This document shows positions 11,301 through 21,900 of a stretch of DNA of 64,000 nt, in pieces. Both the position numbers and the translations under genes were made by a program. Position 1 is the stretch's first letter, and each line of letters starts with the position of its first letter. Source of the stretch: Gigantopelta aegis. Taxonomy: Eukaryota; Mollusca; Gastropoda; Neomphalida; Peltospiridae. The notes below the pieces were generated by a model. The model saw only the letters and a program-made list of their open reading frames with translations, ran no database searches and was not told where the DNA came from. The stretch is from the NCBI RefSeq assembly GCF_016097555.1, contig NC_054706.1:74430674-74494673 (forward strand), written 5' to 3'.

Positions 11301-14300
11301 CAGGCAAAAGATCTCAAGAAGGAAATCAGTGAGGCAGTGGATAACTCAAGATGTTACATCACTGGCAAGGGGTCGTCATGGTAATCAAGCTTTAATAACA
11401 CACCAACAACTAGACAGTACATAATGCAGATCTCACTGTTAAAGGGACACTATCACTCTTGCTTCCTAACACTGCTGAAATTAGTTCAAAGAGAGCAATT
11501 TTTACCTCCCCTTAGCATGTGAATTTATATGGTATCAGTACCGTATATCTTCGCCTGTAAGTCGATCTCGGCTATAAGTCGAGTCCCTAATTTCAAGCCC
11601 TGAAAACATTTTTTTATTGACCCGTTTATAGGTCGACCCATGAAAAACAACTTATAAATATTGAAGTATTTCTTATTTTCAGCACATGAGAACAATAATG
11701 TACAATATTTGAACAAAAGAAAATTATTTTACAAACTTCGGTTTTCACGTTTTGTACATCGCAATCAAACGACATGGCATCAAAACAAAATATTCCCTTA
11801 ATAGATAGTGAAAGCTGTTTGACTCTTACCGGGTGGCACTGTACAGCATGGTTTTGTGCACAGACAACAACTTTATTTATAAACACTGACAACAGATCAC
11901 TACGATAAAACTGAAAGTACATGTATCATCATCGGTTTATCACGTTTTGCCGCCATATTAATACATGTAAGGGGGATAACTCTGGAAAGTACACTGGTTT
12001 TGTACCAAATGATGTGTGTCCCTATTGCTCTAGTGAACTGCAGAGATCAGTCTAAGTTATTTTAAGGGAAAGCTCAGTAATATTCATGAAGTTGATCACC
12101 GACAAAACATTGTTTGAACAACCATTAATGCCAGTGAACAGATTTCAAAATCAACTCGGCAACAGGTAGTTAGTATTGTTTACATTTTTGCTATTAGTGA
12201 TGACTGTTATTTTAACTAAGTGGACTGTTCTCTTGGCATGTGAGTGAGATCGCACGCCTTCTTGCATAACCAAAACCGTTCTAATGGCAAAAAAAATAGG
12301 TTATAAAAAATAATTAACATATTTGAGTATAAATACAGGGCATACTTCAATAATAAAACTTGTAAAATAATCCCTAAAACGGTAATATTTTTGGGTGAAA
12401 TTTTTTACCCTCTTATAAGTCGACCCCCCAAGTTATAAAATAAATTTTGGGTGAAAAAAATTCGACTTATAGGCGAAGATATACGGTATGTTAAAGGGAC
12501 ACACCCTAGTTACGGCTAGTTGTTAACCATTACAGCGTTGTTTTTCGCTATTAAACCCATTTTTTCACAAATAAAATTGCACTTTACTTATCGTTTATTA
12601 TTTAGAATATACATTTCCATTCACCTGAAGTGTTTTTTGGTAATCCTGGTAATCCTTGTTTTTGTAATACCACAAAATGCATTTTTCGTATTTCTTAAAA
12701 ACGGACGCATGTTTGAGAAAAAACCATTGAGCAGACAAGGTCTAATCTATTTTTAGACGGGATATTTCCATTTCAATGTCGCAGACGTTGGTATACCACG
12801 TGACCGTTATCATTTTGGTTCGGTTTGTTTTCTCGTGCACGGTTCGCGCAATTAACATCCCATTTGTTGTTGTTCATTTGTGAGATTTTTCTTCACAGTT
12901 CGTAATCATTTTCAGTAACAATAAAGTTCAGACAAGTAAGTGTCTCAATACAAAACGTTACAAACCCTTAAAACCAATAATTTTGCTAAGTCTTACGATA
13001 TCTGGAGAGGGGATACAACCAGGACAGAACAGTTGGAACATGTCCAGGAGAGGTGAAAAGAACGCACCCCAAGTCCGTGCGCACTCTGTGAAATTTGTCG
13101 TGACGTAGGCATTGTTGTGCTTCGAGCGACATCTACCGGTGACATCAGAATACTAACTTTCAAAATTATTTCAAGCAATTGGGACATGGGGATTCCCATG
13201 GTATTTATCGATATAAAACCTGCTTTTTCACTCCATTTGATAAAAACGTGATCTAAGTGTTACAGGTTTGTAGATTAACCAAATTATAATTTATTTTCGC
13301 TGGATGGAACTAGGGTGTGTGGCTTTAATATCTTAAAAAGCTGCCCTCAGTGTAAGTTAGGGGAGCAATTAATCACCCCCCAAATTAAAAAAAAAAAAAT
13401 TGTCTATGAGGTCTACTGGTAGTTGAGCATGGCTACTAACTGCATTAGAAAACTTCCACCTCTTTAACAGTATTTACCATAATCTATAAAGCAAAGCTTA
13501 AGCTGAGGTTCATCAAATGCAAGTTTGAATTAGGCAAATATATTTCCTTGTAGCACCAAAAAGCTAATTTTAAATCTTTAAAATTAATTCGTTAAATAGT
13601 CTCTATTTGAATAAAAAAAAATTGGCTAATATAAACTTTTAATTTGGCAACAAATTTGTTGTCCAATTTTTCATGTTGCTGGTCATTTTTGGAAGTTGAT
13701 AATAAATTCTAATGTTGATTATTGAATAACAAATTCTCTTTACCTCAAATCATATGAGAAGATTGTGTAAATATTTATTTTATGATTACTGAGGTTATAT
13801 GTTTTGTTTTGTCCTGTATTTCAGTATGGTTACAATTGCGCACACAGGCATGACAACTGATGAAATAGTTGAAAACATCCTCGCTTCAGTCAACCAGCTG
13901 TCTGTCGGAATTCCAGGAGGTCCTGACAACATTAAGTTGTTTGTTATCAAAACCATTGCATCAGCCAGTGTACCGCTGTATGCTTCTGTTGGTGAGTAGT
14001 GTCCTGACATTTTATTTTTTTGTTATCAAGAACGGTACATCGGCCAGTGTATGCTTCTGTTGGAGAACACACACCCAGTCCTGCTAATTTTATAGGTTTT
14101 TTTAAAAATATATTTTCCGGGGTAGCACAACTCAACTCGTGACACTTTAGACACAAAAATCTATCTCCCCTCAAAAATCCCTGTGCATGTGCTTGTACTG
14201 ACCTGTTAACATCAAATAATGGATGATTCTAGCTATAAGCAAAATCATTGTTTTCAGAAAACACATTTTAAAGTTGGAATAAATTGTATTTATGTAGCTT

Positions 14301-15023
14301 TTCATTACTCCTGTCACATGTATGTCTCCGTCAAAAAAAAAAAAATAATTGTAGTGCAACAATTTTAAAAAAATAGATGCAGCCTGTTCTGGTTGTCCAG
14401 CCTCAATAATGAACTATATTTTATTAATATTAGTTGTTGTTTTTTAAGGCCAAGAACGTTTTAAAACAAATTCTAAAGGGGCTTTGTTCACACCACCTAA
14501 CCTATCTAATGCCTTATCTGTGAATATTATTTTTGTACCTCTTAAATGTTTGAATTGCTTTTATTTTTTAGGGTCTCCAGCTGATATTCAGGTGTCTAAA
14601 GTGAGGCCTTCCAAAGTCAAACACTCTAGTGAACCACAAGAAATTACAACTTTGTTTGGTGCGAAGGTCAAAGTGACATCACATGGGAAAGTTTTTATAA
14701 TCAAGGACGGATCTTCAGTACAAACTAAGGGTGAAAGAAGCCATTTCAGAGAGAAAACATTTCAAAGAGCCATGATAAAATCGGGAAGCGGAAATAAAAA
14801 GAAAACAGAACATAACAAATTCCACAGACCTCTGATGAATTCAGGAAAAGAGAAAAAAACACAAAAACAATTGTTCAAAAAAGGAAAAAAAGAAACCAAA
14901 ACAAAATTGGCAAAATCTACAGTAAAAACCCCCAAAATGTCTTCAGCATCCAGTAAAGTTACTGTAGTAAAAACTAGCTCCACGAAACCTGCAACAAAGA
15001 AACGTCGCCTGGAGAAATTGTAG
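5361..15023 (+). CDS. RSL1D1: RSL1D1-like ribosomal L1 domain-containing nucleolar protein
   Basis: Seven coding exons: 5361..5402, 8103..8242, 9113..9257, 9987..10135, 11279..11380, 13825..13991, 14572..15023, giving 398 residues with every intron GT-AG and every phase consistent. Residues about 20-255 form a ribosomal L1-type fold matching RSL1D1: VCLFAKD, ELLNKHGVKCVTEVIPL, RIVRLLPSFLGKNFYGRKR, IAHTGMTTDEIVENI and NIKLFVIKTIAS line up with the human protein. Residues about 265-398 are a lysine-rich disordered tail (KKKTEHNKF, KKTQKQLFKKGKKETK), the usual nucleolar-targeting tail of this family. The human protein has 490 residues; the difference is in the tail. Family members bind pre-ribosomal RNA in the nucleolus. 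Start choice: MSDENPGIELSKEQ joins exactly in phase 0 to VCKAVEALRALIKQ. A decayed copy of exon 6 follows it (14001..14063). Confidence 0.95.
5600..5970 (+). mobile_element. Degraded SINE fragments in RSL1D1 intron 1
   Basis: 5628..5665 has GTAAGATCGATACCCGTTGG and GACCCATTGGG like a SINE B-box region; 5810..5935 carries a second family body (TCCAGGACAGTGGGTTG, GTTAGTGAGAGAGAAG, ACCATTGAGTC) also seen reversed at 31880..32020. Boundaries are approximate. Confidence 0.5.
6257..6600 (+). mobile_element. tRNA-derived SINE
   Basis: ACATAGCCCAGTGGTAAAGC (A box), GTCTGGGATCAGTCCCC (B box), then TTCCAGCCAGTGCACAATGA and TATAAAAGATTC in the body. Same family as 3690..4012. It includes an extra A-rich segment at about 6415..6500 and lacks the usual 3' tail. 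Confidence 0.75.
6611..7012 (+). mobile_element. tRNA-derived SINE, second subfamily, full length
   Basis: Begins CCGGCCTCGGTGGCGTCGTG, with B box GGGTTCGGATCCC at about 6661, a body with CACCGACCAGTGATCC and AAAAGATCCCTTGCTGC, and a tail CGTTAAATAAAACAAACTTT. The head differs from 6257..6600 but the 3' half is shared, so the two subfamilies probably use the same LINE machinery. A close copy is 15720..16070. Confidence 0.82.
7133..7425 (-). mobile_element. SINE, minus strand
   Basis: Reverse copy with TGACACCACTAGAGTACATT and AATTATCGGCTGTTGGATA at its 3' end (7150..7200), AAGGGATCTTTTATATGC in the middle, and GATGAAAGCACCTCAG plus AAGCTATATCCCGCCCC near its head. Confidence 0.7.
7480..7905 (+). 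repeat. Dispersed repeat, two degenerate tandem copies
   Basis: Two copies of a unit of roughly 200 bases share GTGTAT followed by ACTTTATCATGTACTGTTAC, TTCATGGTGATTTA and TTAGGAGATATGAAAA (about 7495..7605 and 7720..7830). The same unit appears at 16700..17890 and reversed at about 19520..19670. No coding potential; a fragment of an unidentified interspersed repeat. Confidence 0.65.
8879..9059. mobile_element. Short CAGGG-ended element with 6-bp target duplication
   Basis: Starts CAGGGCTCA and ends TGAGCCTTG (one mismatch in 9), flanked by the perfect direct repeat ATCATA (8873..8878 and 9060..9065). The inside has TAGCCAATTTTTAG and its reverse-type match AATTGGCTAATTTTGC. At 181 bases it is a miniature relative of 37406..38859. 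CAGGG ends suggest hAT-like mobilisation; hAT duplications are more often 8 bp, so the superfamily is tentative. It sits 53 bases upstream of RSL1D1 exon 3. Confidence 0.8.
9638..9794. mobile_element. Miniature TA-target element
   Basis: Inverted ends: CACCGTGAAACCTCTCAAAA at the left and the complement of CAGCAAAACTCCTCTAAA at the right, with TA on each side (9636-9637, 9795-9796). Inside, CTGGAC motifs recur. Looks like a Tc1/mariner- or pogo-type MITE of 157 bases in RSL1D1 intron 3. Confidence 0.65.
10225..10500 (+). mobile_element. SINE body fragments
   Basis: GTTCCAGCCAGTGCACCATG, ATCAAAGGCTGTGATATGTG and AATACCTTGCTACTAATGGG (10250..10345) match the SINE body; 10420..10500 appears to add a small reversed piece (CACTGGCTGGAACG). 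Confidence 0.65.
11541..12486. mobile_element. TA-target element with CCGTATAT ends (copy 1)
   Basis: Left end CCGTATATCTTCGCCTGTAA and right end TATAGGCGAAGATATACGG form an inverted repeat, with TA at 11539-11540 and 12487-12488. Subterminal copies of TATAAGTCGA recur on both sides. No transposase frame is visible in its 946 bases. A related copy lies in U2AF2 (41894..42719). It sits in RSL1D1 intron 5, just after exon 5. Confidence 0.8.
12491..13328. mobile_element. TTAA-target element (copy 1)
   Basis: Left end TTAAAGGGACACACCCTAGT, right end complementary (ACTAGGGTGTGTGGCTTTAA), including TTAA at each end (12491..12494, 13325..13328). TTAA targets are used by piggyBac and Kolobok transposons; no transposase is present. 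Internal sequence is shared with 54871..55243 (CACAAAATGCATTT, CTATTTTTAGA), so both derive from one family. It begins only four bases after the previous element ends. Confidence 0.8.
13920..14063 (+). repeat. Tandem duplication of the 3' end of RSL1D1 exon 6
   Basis: The last 72 bases of exon 6 (from GTCCTGACA at 13920 through GCTTCTGTTGG at 13992) recur immediately downstream at 14001..14063, with TGTTATCAAGAACGGTACAT and GGCCAGTGTATGCTTCTG. The copy is shorter and mutated, and its donor position reads GGAG rather than GGTGAG, so it is a dead exon remnant in intron 6. Confidence 0.85.
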
Positions 15024-15310
15024 AAGTCTTAAAATCTTAACAGCATTAACACTTCTGTATTTCCAGTTCTTACAGATCTGTTTCAGCACAAACAAGTTTT
15101 CTTCCTGGACAATAGTTGCTCGATTTCAAATTCAGACAAGTACATCATTAAAACTGCTGAACAACAGTTGCTGTGGTTCATACAAGTCTTTCCATTAATA
15201 AAATATATTTTATCCTTCTAGTTTATAAAAATCTGTCGGTCAATAAAAAAAAAAAAAATTGATAATTAATGGTAGTTGCTCGTTTCTAGTTTGTCAATAA
15301 AACAATGTTT
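15024..15310 (+). terminator. RSL1D1 3' UTR and candidate polyadenylation signals
   Basis: After the stop at 15021..15023 an AT-rich 3' UTR follows. AATAAA hexamers occur at about 15197, 15243 and 15296; the first is the nearest well-placed candidate. The actual cleavage site cannot be chosen from sequence alone. Confidence 0.5.
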
Positions 15311-15499
15311 TATCCAGTTTTGTTCTGTTCTAACCCATGCTCCATGACAGATAAATGCAGGATGTAAACTTCACAGCTGTCTGTTCTTTCCCCTTTTGGG
15401 TCCCACTCGTGAAACCAAATTCAGGTTTTTTTCTCTTTGGGTCAAGGGCAGTTTTTCCTTGGGTCTAAGATCTGAAGAAATTAGTTTAAATGCATTTCT

Positions 15500-15620
15500 T
15501 TATTATAATAATTGGTGATGTTCCGATGATCGATTATAATCAAAAATTGATCAATGTGATGATCGATTATAAAAATCCATAATCGATTGTGTGGGGAAAT
15601 GTTATCTGTAATTATACCCC
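15500..15620. repeat. GATCGATTATAA short repeats
   Basis: Three overlapping copies of a GATCGATTATAA-like motif in both orientations, just before the SINE at 15720. Nature unknown; possibly the end of a small inverted-repeat element. Confidence 0.4.
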
Positions 15621-15719
15621 CAATTTAGATGCTATAATTGATTTAAATATGTTTGGGTTAATGTGTAAGAGCTATAGTGTAAAATGAGTTTCTTAAATAT
15701 TCTTTTCCTTTGTCGTCTG

Positions 15720-16075
15720 ACCGGCCTCGGTGGTGTCATGGTTAGGCTGGTAGGTACTGGGTTCGGATCACAGTCGAGGCATGGGATTTTTAATCCAGAT
15801 ACAGACTCCAAACCCTGAGTGAGTGCTCTGCAAGGCTCAATGGGTAGGTGTAAACCACTTGCACCGACCAGTGATCCATAACTGGTTCAGCAAAGGCCAT
15901 GGTTTGTGCTATCCTGCCTGTGGGAAGCGCAAATAAAGGATCCCTTGCTGCTAATCGGAAAGAGTAGCCCATGTAGTGGCGACAGCGGGTTTCCTCTCAA
16001 AATCTGTATGGTTCTTAACCACATATAACCGTAAATAAAATGCGTTGATAAATAAAACCTTTCTTTCTTTCCTTT
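15720..16075 (+). mobile_element. tRNA-derived SINE, second subfamily
   Basis: Near-identical to 6611..7012: head CCGGCCTCGGTGGTGTCATG, B box GGGTTCGGATCACAGTC, body CAGTGATCCATAACTGG, GATCCCTTGCTGCTAATCG, tail AAATAAAACCTTTCTTTCTT. The two copies differ by about 10-15 percent by eye. Confidence 0.85.
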
Positions 16076-16147
16076 TTCGTCTGAGAAAGTACATAAAAGC
16101 AATCAAACTATGAACACAAAACATATTTAAAAACATCACAATTAAAA

Positions 16148-16565
16148 GTTTGTTTTGTTTAATGACGTCACTAGAGGACATTGATTTATTAATCATTGGC
16201 AGTTGGATGTTAAACATTTGGTAATTTTAACACGGTCTTTAAAGAGGAAACCCGCTACTTTATTCCACTAGTAGCAAGGGATCTTTTATATCCATCATCC
16301 CACAGACAGGATAGTACATACCATAGCATTTGATATACACTGGCGTAGGAAGCTCGATCTAGTAGCTGCAATGATGGTTTATATATATATATATATATAT
16401 ACACATATATACATACATACATACATATATATATACACACACACGTGTGCACCCACCCCCCTTTTTGGCACCTTCCTACACCACTGACATACCAGTCATT
16501 GTGCACTGGCTAGAACGAGAAACAGACTGACCACACATCAGGTTAGCACTTACCACTGGGCTACT
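16148..16565 (-). mobile_element. SINE, minus strand, interrupted by a nested insertion
   Basis: Tail end AAGTTTGTTTTGTTTAATGA at 16148, body AGTAGCAAGGGATCTTTTAT, then head parts CACTGGCTAGAACGAG and CACTGGGCTAC at 16500..16565. Between about 16343 and 16490 a foreign piece begins TGGCGTAGGAAGC and ends TTCCTACACCACTG (complementary ends) around TA and CA microsatellites. A nested small inverted-repeat element is the simplest reading. Confidence 0.7.
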
Positions 16566-16699
16566 TCTCACCCTTGAAAACATCACAGATGTTCATTATC
16601 ATAGAACTGGTTTTAAAAATGTTAAGCATGACCGAAAACTATGCCAGTCTCGGGTGCCACCCCTGCACCAGATGAGGATGAGAACTTGCAGTGGCTTTA

Positions 16700-17890
16700 C
16701 AGTATGTTGCCATAGCTTAAAATGTACTGGGATGTTATTAGTCCACTCGGAGGGGATTACAGGTTTTGTTACCATCCATCTGTCATCTGTCTCAAGATAT
16801 CGAGTTCAAATTTTGTGTATAGCTCTTTATGTACTGTTAAGTACAATTTGTTCAGTCTGATACTGGAATACTCTCAGAATGCTAGTTGGTCACCTGCCGG
16901 TCCAATTGGAGGGCACTATAGGTTTCATCTCTGTCCATCTGTCCCATATATAGTTTTCTTTTTTTTTCAGAATGCCACGAGATATTTTGTGTATAACTTT
17001 ATCAAGTACCGTTACTGAAAGTTTGCTTTCATGATGTTTCGTTTATTTTTGACAGAGTTATGACCACTGAAATTAGAAGATACAAAAGAAAACAATCCAG
17101 AACTTTGTTTTTGTAATGCTTCAAGATATTAAGCTGAAATTTTGCGTATATCTTTATCATATTCTGTTTCTGAACAAGTTCGACTTTCATGGCAATTTAT
17201 CATATTCTGTTTCAGAACAATTTCGACTTTCATGGCAATTTTATCATGTTGTGTTTCAGAACAAGTTTGACTTTCATGGCAATTTTATCATGTTGTTTCA
17301 GAACAAGTTCGACTTTCATGGCAATTTATCATGTTCTGTTTCACAACAAGTTCGATTTTCATGGCAATTTATCATGTTCTGATTCAGAACAAGTTCGACT
17401 TTCATGGCAATTTATCATGTGTTTCAGAACAAGTTCGACTTTCATGGCAATTTATCATTTGTTTCAGAACAAGTTCGACTTTCATGGCAATTTATCATGT
17501 TGTGTTTCAGAACAAGTTCGACTTTCATGGCAATTTATCATATTCTGTTTCAGAACAAGTTCGACTTTCATGGCAATTTATCATCTGTTTCAGAACAAGT
17601 TCGACTTTCATGGCAATTTATCATGTTGTTTCAGAACAAGTTCGACTTTCATGGCAATTTATCCATTTTCACAGTTACAGCCCTTATATATGAACATTTT
17701 CCAGACTTTTTTTTTTTGCAATGTTAAAGATATTGAGATAAAATTGTGTATACAGCTTTATCATGTACAGTTACAGATCAAAATGAACTTGCATGGCGAT
17801 TTACCCATTTTTCACAATGTTATGGCCGTTCAATTTAGGAGACGAGAAAAATAGTTGGGCCCATTAGGGGACATGCATTGATTTGGCAGT
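16700..17890 (+). repeat. Dispersed repeat cluster around a 44-bp minisatellite
   Basis: At least three degenerate copies of the unit seen at 7480..7905 (GTGTAT, CTTTATCA, TTAGGAGA landmarks). The middle copy has expanded at its GTTTCAGAACAAG/GACTTTCATGGCAA segment into the array 17155..17665. Confidence 0.65.
17155..17665 (+). repeat. Minisatellite, about 12 copies of a 38-45-bp unit
   Basis: Each unit contains TTTCAGAACAAGTTCGACTT and TCATGGCAATTTATCAT; lengths vary because the TGTT/CTG segment before TTTCAG expands and contracts. Open frames across it (up to 221 codons) are a product of the repeat and have no family resemblance. Confidence 0.9.
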
Positions 17891-17959
17891 ACTCTGAGCA
17901 TGCTTGTTAAACAACATTTCATTCCTCTTTATTATGCCATTTTAAACCAAACAAATTAT

Positions 17960-18584
17960 ACAAGGGAATACGAAAGATTATTAATACTTTATTATGCTGT
18001 CACTGATTTACAATAAGCTTGTAGAAAAGTAGCAGATACATATGTATTTCAATATATTAAAAAACACATTTTTACAAATACACTAATAAAATATCAAGAT
18101 AATTTTTTTTTTTTTTTTACAAGTAAACTAATTAAAAAATACAAGACACAAAAACATGTCAGTAATCTGTGACATTCCTCCCACCCAACCATACCAACTT
18201 GATGACAATCATGTGCTCCCCCCCCCCCCCCATAATTGTATTAATTTTTAAATCGAAAACACCAGCACACTACTCACATACACACACATTTCCACCGCTT
18301 AAGATTTTATTTTCTAACTCTCACACTGATTCATTTCCCTCTTGATTCAACAACTATTAAACCAGAGTCGGAGAGTAGCTCTGTGGTACTACACTTGCGT
18401 AAGACTGCAAGATAGATCACCATTTATATATTCAGGGTTTTTTCCAGTCCCTATCGATGCCCTATGACTGGTAGTCGTCGTACATCAAAGGTAATGGTAT
18501 TTACTGTACTGTCTATTGGATACTGCATTTAAAGAAAGATCATTTGCTGCTTTTTCAGTAGGAGTAGCCCATGAGAACGAAAGA
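17960..18584. other. Likely 3' flank of ANKRD40 plus low-complexity DNA
   Basis: On the minus strand AATAAAGTATTAATAATC (complement of 17968..17985) is a possible ANKRD40 polyadenylation signal about 1 kb after its stop. A poly(T) run (about 18104..18118), a poly(C) run (about 18219..18231) and a degenerate SINE piece (about 18370..18560) are also present. Confidence 0.35.
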
Positions 18585-18955
18585 ATGTTTTATTTAACGA
18601 TGCACTCAACATATTTTATTTACGGTTATATGGCATCAGACATACAATTAAGGACCACACAGATATTGAGATAGGAAACCCGCTGTCGCCACTTCATGGA
18701 CTACTCTTTTCGATTGGGGGGGGGGGGGGGGGGGGGATGGATCGCACACTCACAAACGCACATTAATCTCGGAACTTCATACTCCACCTTATCCATTCAC
18801 TTATTTGAACTTGGGGGGGGGGGATGGATCGCACACTCACAAACCCATCTTAATCTCGAAGCTTCATACTCCACCTTATCCATTCACTCATTTGAACTTG
18901 GGGGGATGGATCGCATGCTCACAAACGCACATTAATCTCGGAACTTTATGACTTC
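18585..18955. repeat. SINE tail fragment, poly(G) and three ~95-bp tandem repeats
   Basis: 18585..18715 is the reversed 3' half of a SINE (TTTTATTTAACGATGCACTC, ATTTACGGTTATATGGC). A run of about 20 G follows, then three copies of a unit with GGATGGATCGCACACTCACA and ATCTCGGAACTTCATACTCC (18737, 18823, 18904), each preceded by a poly(G) of different length. These end 30 bases before the ANKRD40 stop codon and so lie in its 3' UTR. Confidence 0.7.
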
Positions 18956-18985
18956 AACAACTGTACATGTGGGGTTTGTTTTGCG

Positions 18986-21900
18986 TCAGTAGAGGATCTG
19001 TTCACTCTTGATGTTTGGGCAGAAGTTGTAGTTTCTCGACGAAGCGCTGATGGCCTTGTTGGACAGTACGAGCTCCAGCTCCTGCATGTCGGTGAGTCGC
19101 CGCACGTCCTTGTCCTTCCGCACGATCGTGTCAGGCAGTTTGCGCACCTTACACACAAGCTTCCCGTCCACACGCAGCTCCGAGCACAGCAGCTTGAAGA
19201 GTGCGTCAAACGTCAGCATGTCTCGGTTTAGTTCCACCTCGATGAAATCCTTCTCGTCAGAGTTCGCTATTCTTGCTTTGAAGACTACTTCTGTAGAAAT
19301 AAAGAAACAAATTGATGTAAGTTATTTATCCTGTAGTCATATTAACTTTCCTAAAAAAACAGTGTAAACATAGATGCTTATCCACATACTCATATCATGT
19401 TTTGTGACTAAGACTTGGTGGCTTTTATAACAAACATTCTGAGAAAAGAAAAGTTTGTTTTGTTTTAACGACACCAGTGGAGCACATCATCAGCTGTTGG
19501 ATTTCAAAAAACAATCTGAGAGTACTGCCAAAGTAATACATGTCCTCTACTGAGCTCGACAAATTTTCTTATCTCCGAAGTTCAAGAGCCATAACTCTTT
19601 GTAAAAAATAAATTTGATCAAAACATACAGTAACCATTGTCAGCTTGTTAATAAGCGAGTTAAAATATATATTGACTAAAGGTCACGCCACACGACACGA
19701 GTGCCTGTTCGAGAGCAGCCAAGTGTGACAAGCCCAACGCTACAATTGTATCAGTTGCTATGCAAGTCTCATATCACATGGTATTGCCAATGAATGTCGG
19801 GCACTCTGCTTGTTACTGGGCGAGTTGATAAATTAAATAAATGCACTAACCATTGTCTAGCACTCTGCTTGTTACTGGGTGAATTGATAAATTAAATAAA
19901 TGCACTAACCATTGTCTGGCACTCTGCTTGTTACTGGGCGAGTTGATAAATTAAATAAATGCACTAACCATTGTCTGGCACTCTGCTTGTTACTGGGCGA
20001 GTTGATAAATTAAAGAAATGCACTAACCACTGTGTGGCATACAGCTTGTTACTGGACGAGTTGATAAATTAAATAAATGCACTAACCATTGTCTGGCACT
20101 CTGCTTTTTACTGGGTGAATTGATAAATTACAGAAATTCACTAACCATTGTCTGGCACACAGCTTGTTACTGGGCGAGTTGATAAATTAAATAAATGCAC
20201 TAACCATTGTCTGGCACTCTGCTTTTTACTGGGTGAGTTGATAAATTAAAGAAATGCACTAACCATTGTCTGGCACTCTGCTTTTTACTGGGTGAGTTGA
20301 TGAATTAAATAAATGCACTAACCATTGTCTGGCACTGCTATTTACTGGATGATTTGATAAATTAAAGAAATGCACTAACCACTGTGTGGCACACAGCTTG
20401 TTACTGGGTGAGTTGATAAATTAAATAAATGCACTAACCATTGTCTGGCACTCTGCTTTTTACTGGGCAAGTTGATAAATTAAAGAAATGCTCTAACCAT
20501 TGTCTGGCACTCTGCTATTTACTGGGTGAGTTGATAAATTACAGAAATTCACTAACCATTGTCTGGCACTCTGCTTTTTACTGGGTGAGTTGATAAATTA
20601 AAGAAATGCACTAACCATTGTCTGGCACTCTGCTTGTTACTGGGTGAGTTGATAAATTAAATAAATGCACTAACCATTGTCTGGCACTCTGCTATTTACT
20701 GGATGATTTGATAAATTAAAGAAATGCACTAACCACTGTGTGGCACACAGCTTGTTGCTGGGTGAGTTGATAAATTAAATAAATGCACTAACCATTGTCT
20801 GGCACTCTGCTTGTTACTGGGCGAGTTGATAAATTAAATAAATGCACTAACCATTGTCTGGCACTCTGCTATTTACTGGGTGAGTTGATAAATTACAGAA
20901 ATTCACTAACCATTGTCTGGCACTCTGCTATTTACTGGGCGAGTTGATAAATTAAAGAAATGCACTAACCACTGTGGCACACAGCTTGTTACTGGGCGAG
21001 TTGATAAATTAAATAAATGCACTAACCATTGTCTGGCACTCTGCTTTTTACTGGGTGAGTTGATAAATTAAATAAATGCACTAACCATTGTCTGGCACTC
21101 TGCTATTTACTGGATGATTTGATAAATTAAAGAAATGCACTAACCACTGTGTGGCACACAGCTTGTTGCTGGGTGAGTTGATAAATTAAATAAATGCACT
21201 AACCATTGTCTGGCACTCTGCTTGTTACTGGGCGAGTTGATAAATTAAATAAATGCACTAACCATTGTCTGGCACTCTGCTTTTTACTGGGTGAGTTGAT
21301 AAATTAAATAAATGCACTAACCATTGTCTGGCACTCTGCTTGTTGCTGGATGAGTGAAACTGTGCGTCGGTTCTCTCTGTTGAAAAGCGACATCGTTCTT
21401 TCGGCTATGCGGAAACTCGGGGTGTGACAAGTAGCTGGCAGTTATTGGCAGGGAGCTGTGTTTTGTCTCCACCGTTTCTGGATCTGAAATGGAAATCAAC
21501 AGACTACAGTCAGGGTTTTTTCTATTGCAGATAACATCTGCATTTAACTACCTTATTTCAACAGAGTACCATAAATTAAAAAAAAAAAAAGTACTAGCTG
21601 TGCATTTTTTTTTTTTTTTAAATCATCTTACTGACCCCTTTCCTTTCTCCTTGAATTCCATTTTATTTCTACCTAAACTGACAATTCCCATTTATCAACT
21701 TCTTTTGCTGTCCACCTCCACATACCAGTCAGTGTCTCCAATCAAAACATGTACTTTTCTCTTGTGACCACCTGTGCCACACATCAGCATACCAATAAAC
21801 CATACTTACTACAAAAAGTAATTCATTGTCAAACTTTATATCCATTATCTAGGAATCAATGAAATGAGTTTTTAGATTTCACAATACTCAATATCAAGAC

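Noticed and set aside
17189-17854. A 221-codon frame across repeats
   Set aside because: The frame follows the 44-bp minisatellite and neighbouring dispersed repeat; two other frames are also open over the same DNA, as expected for a repeat with few stops.
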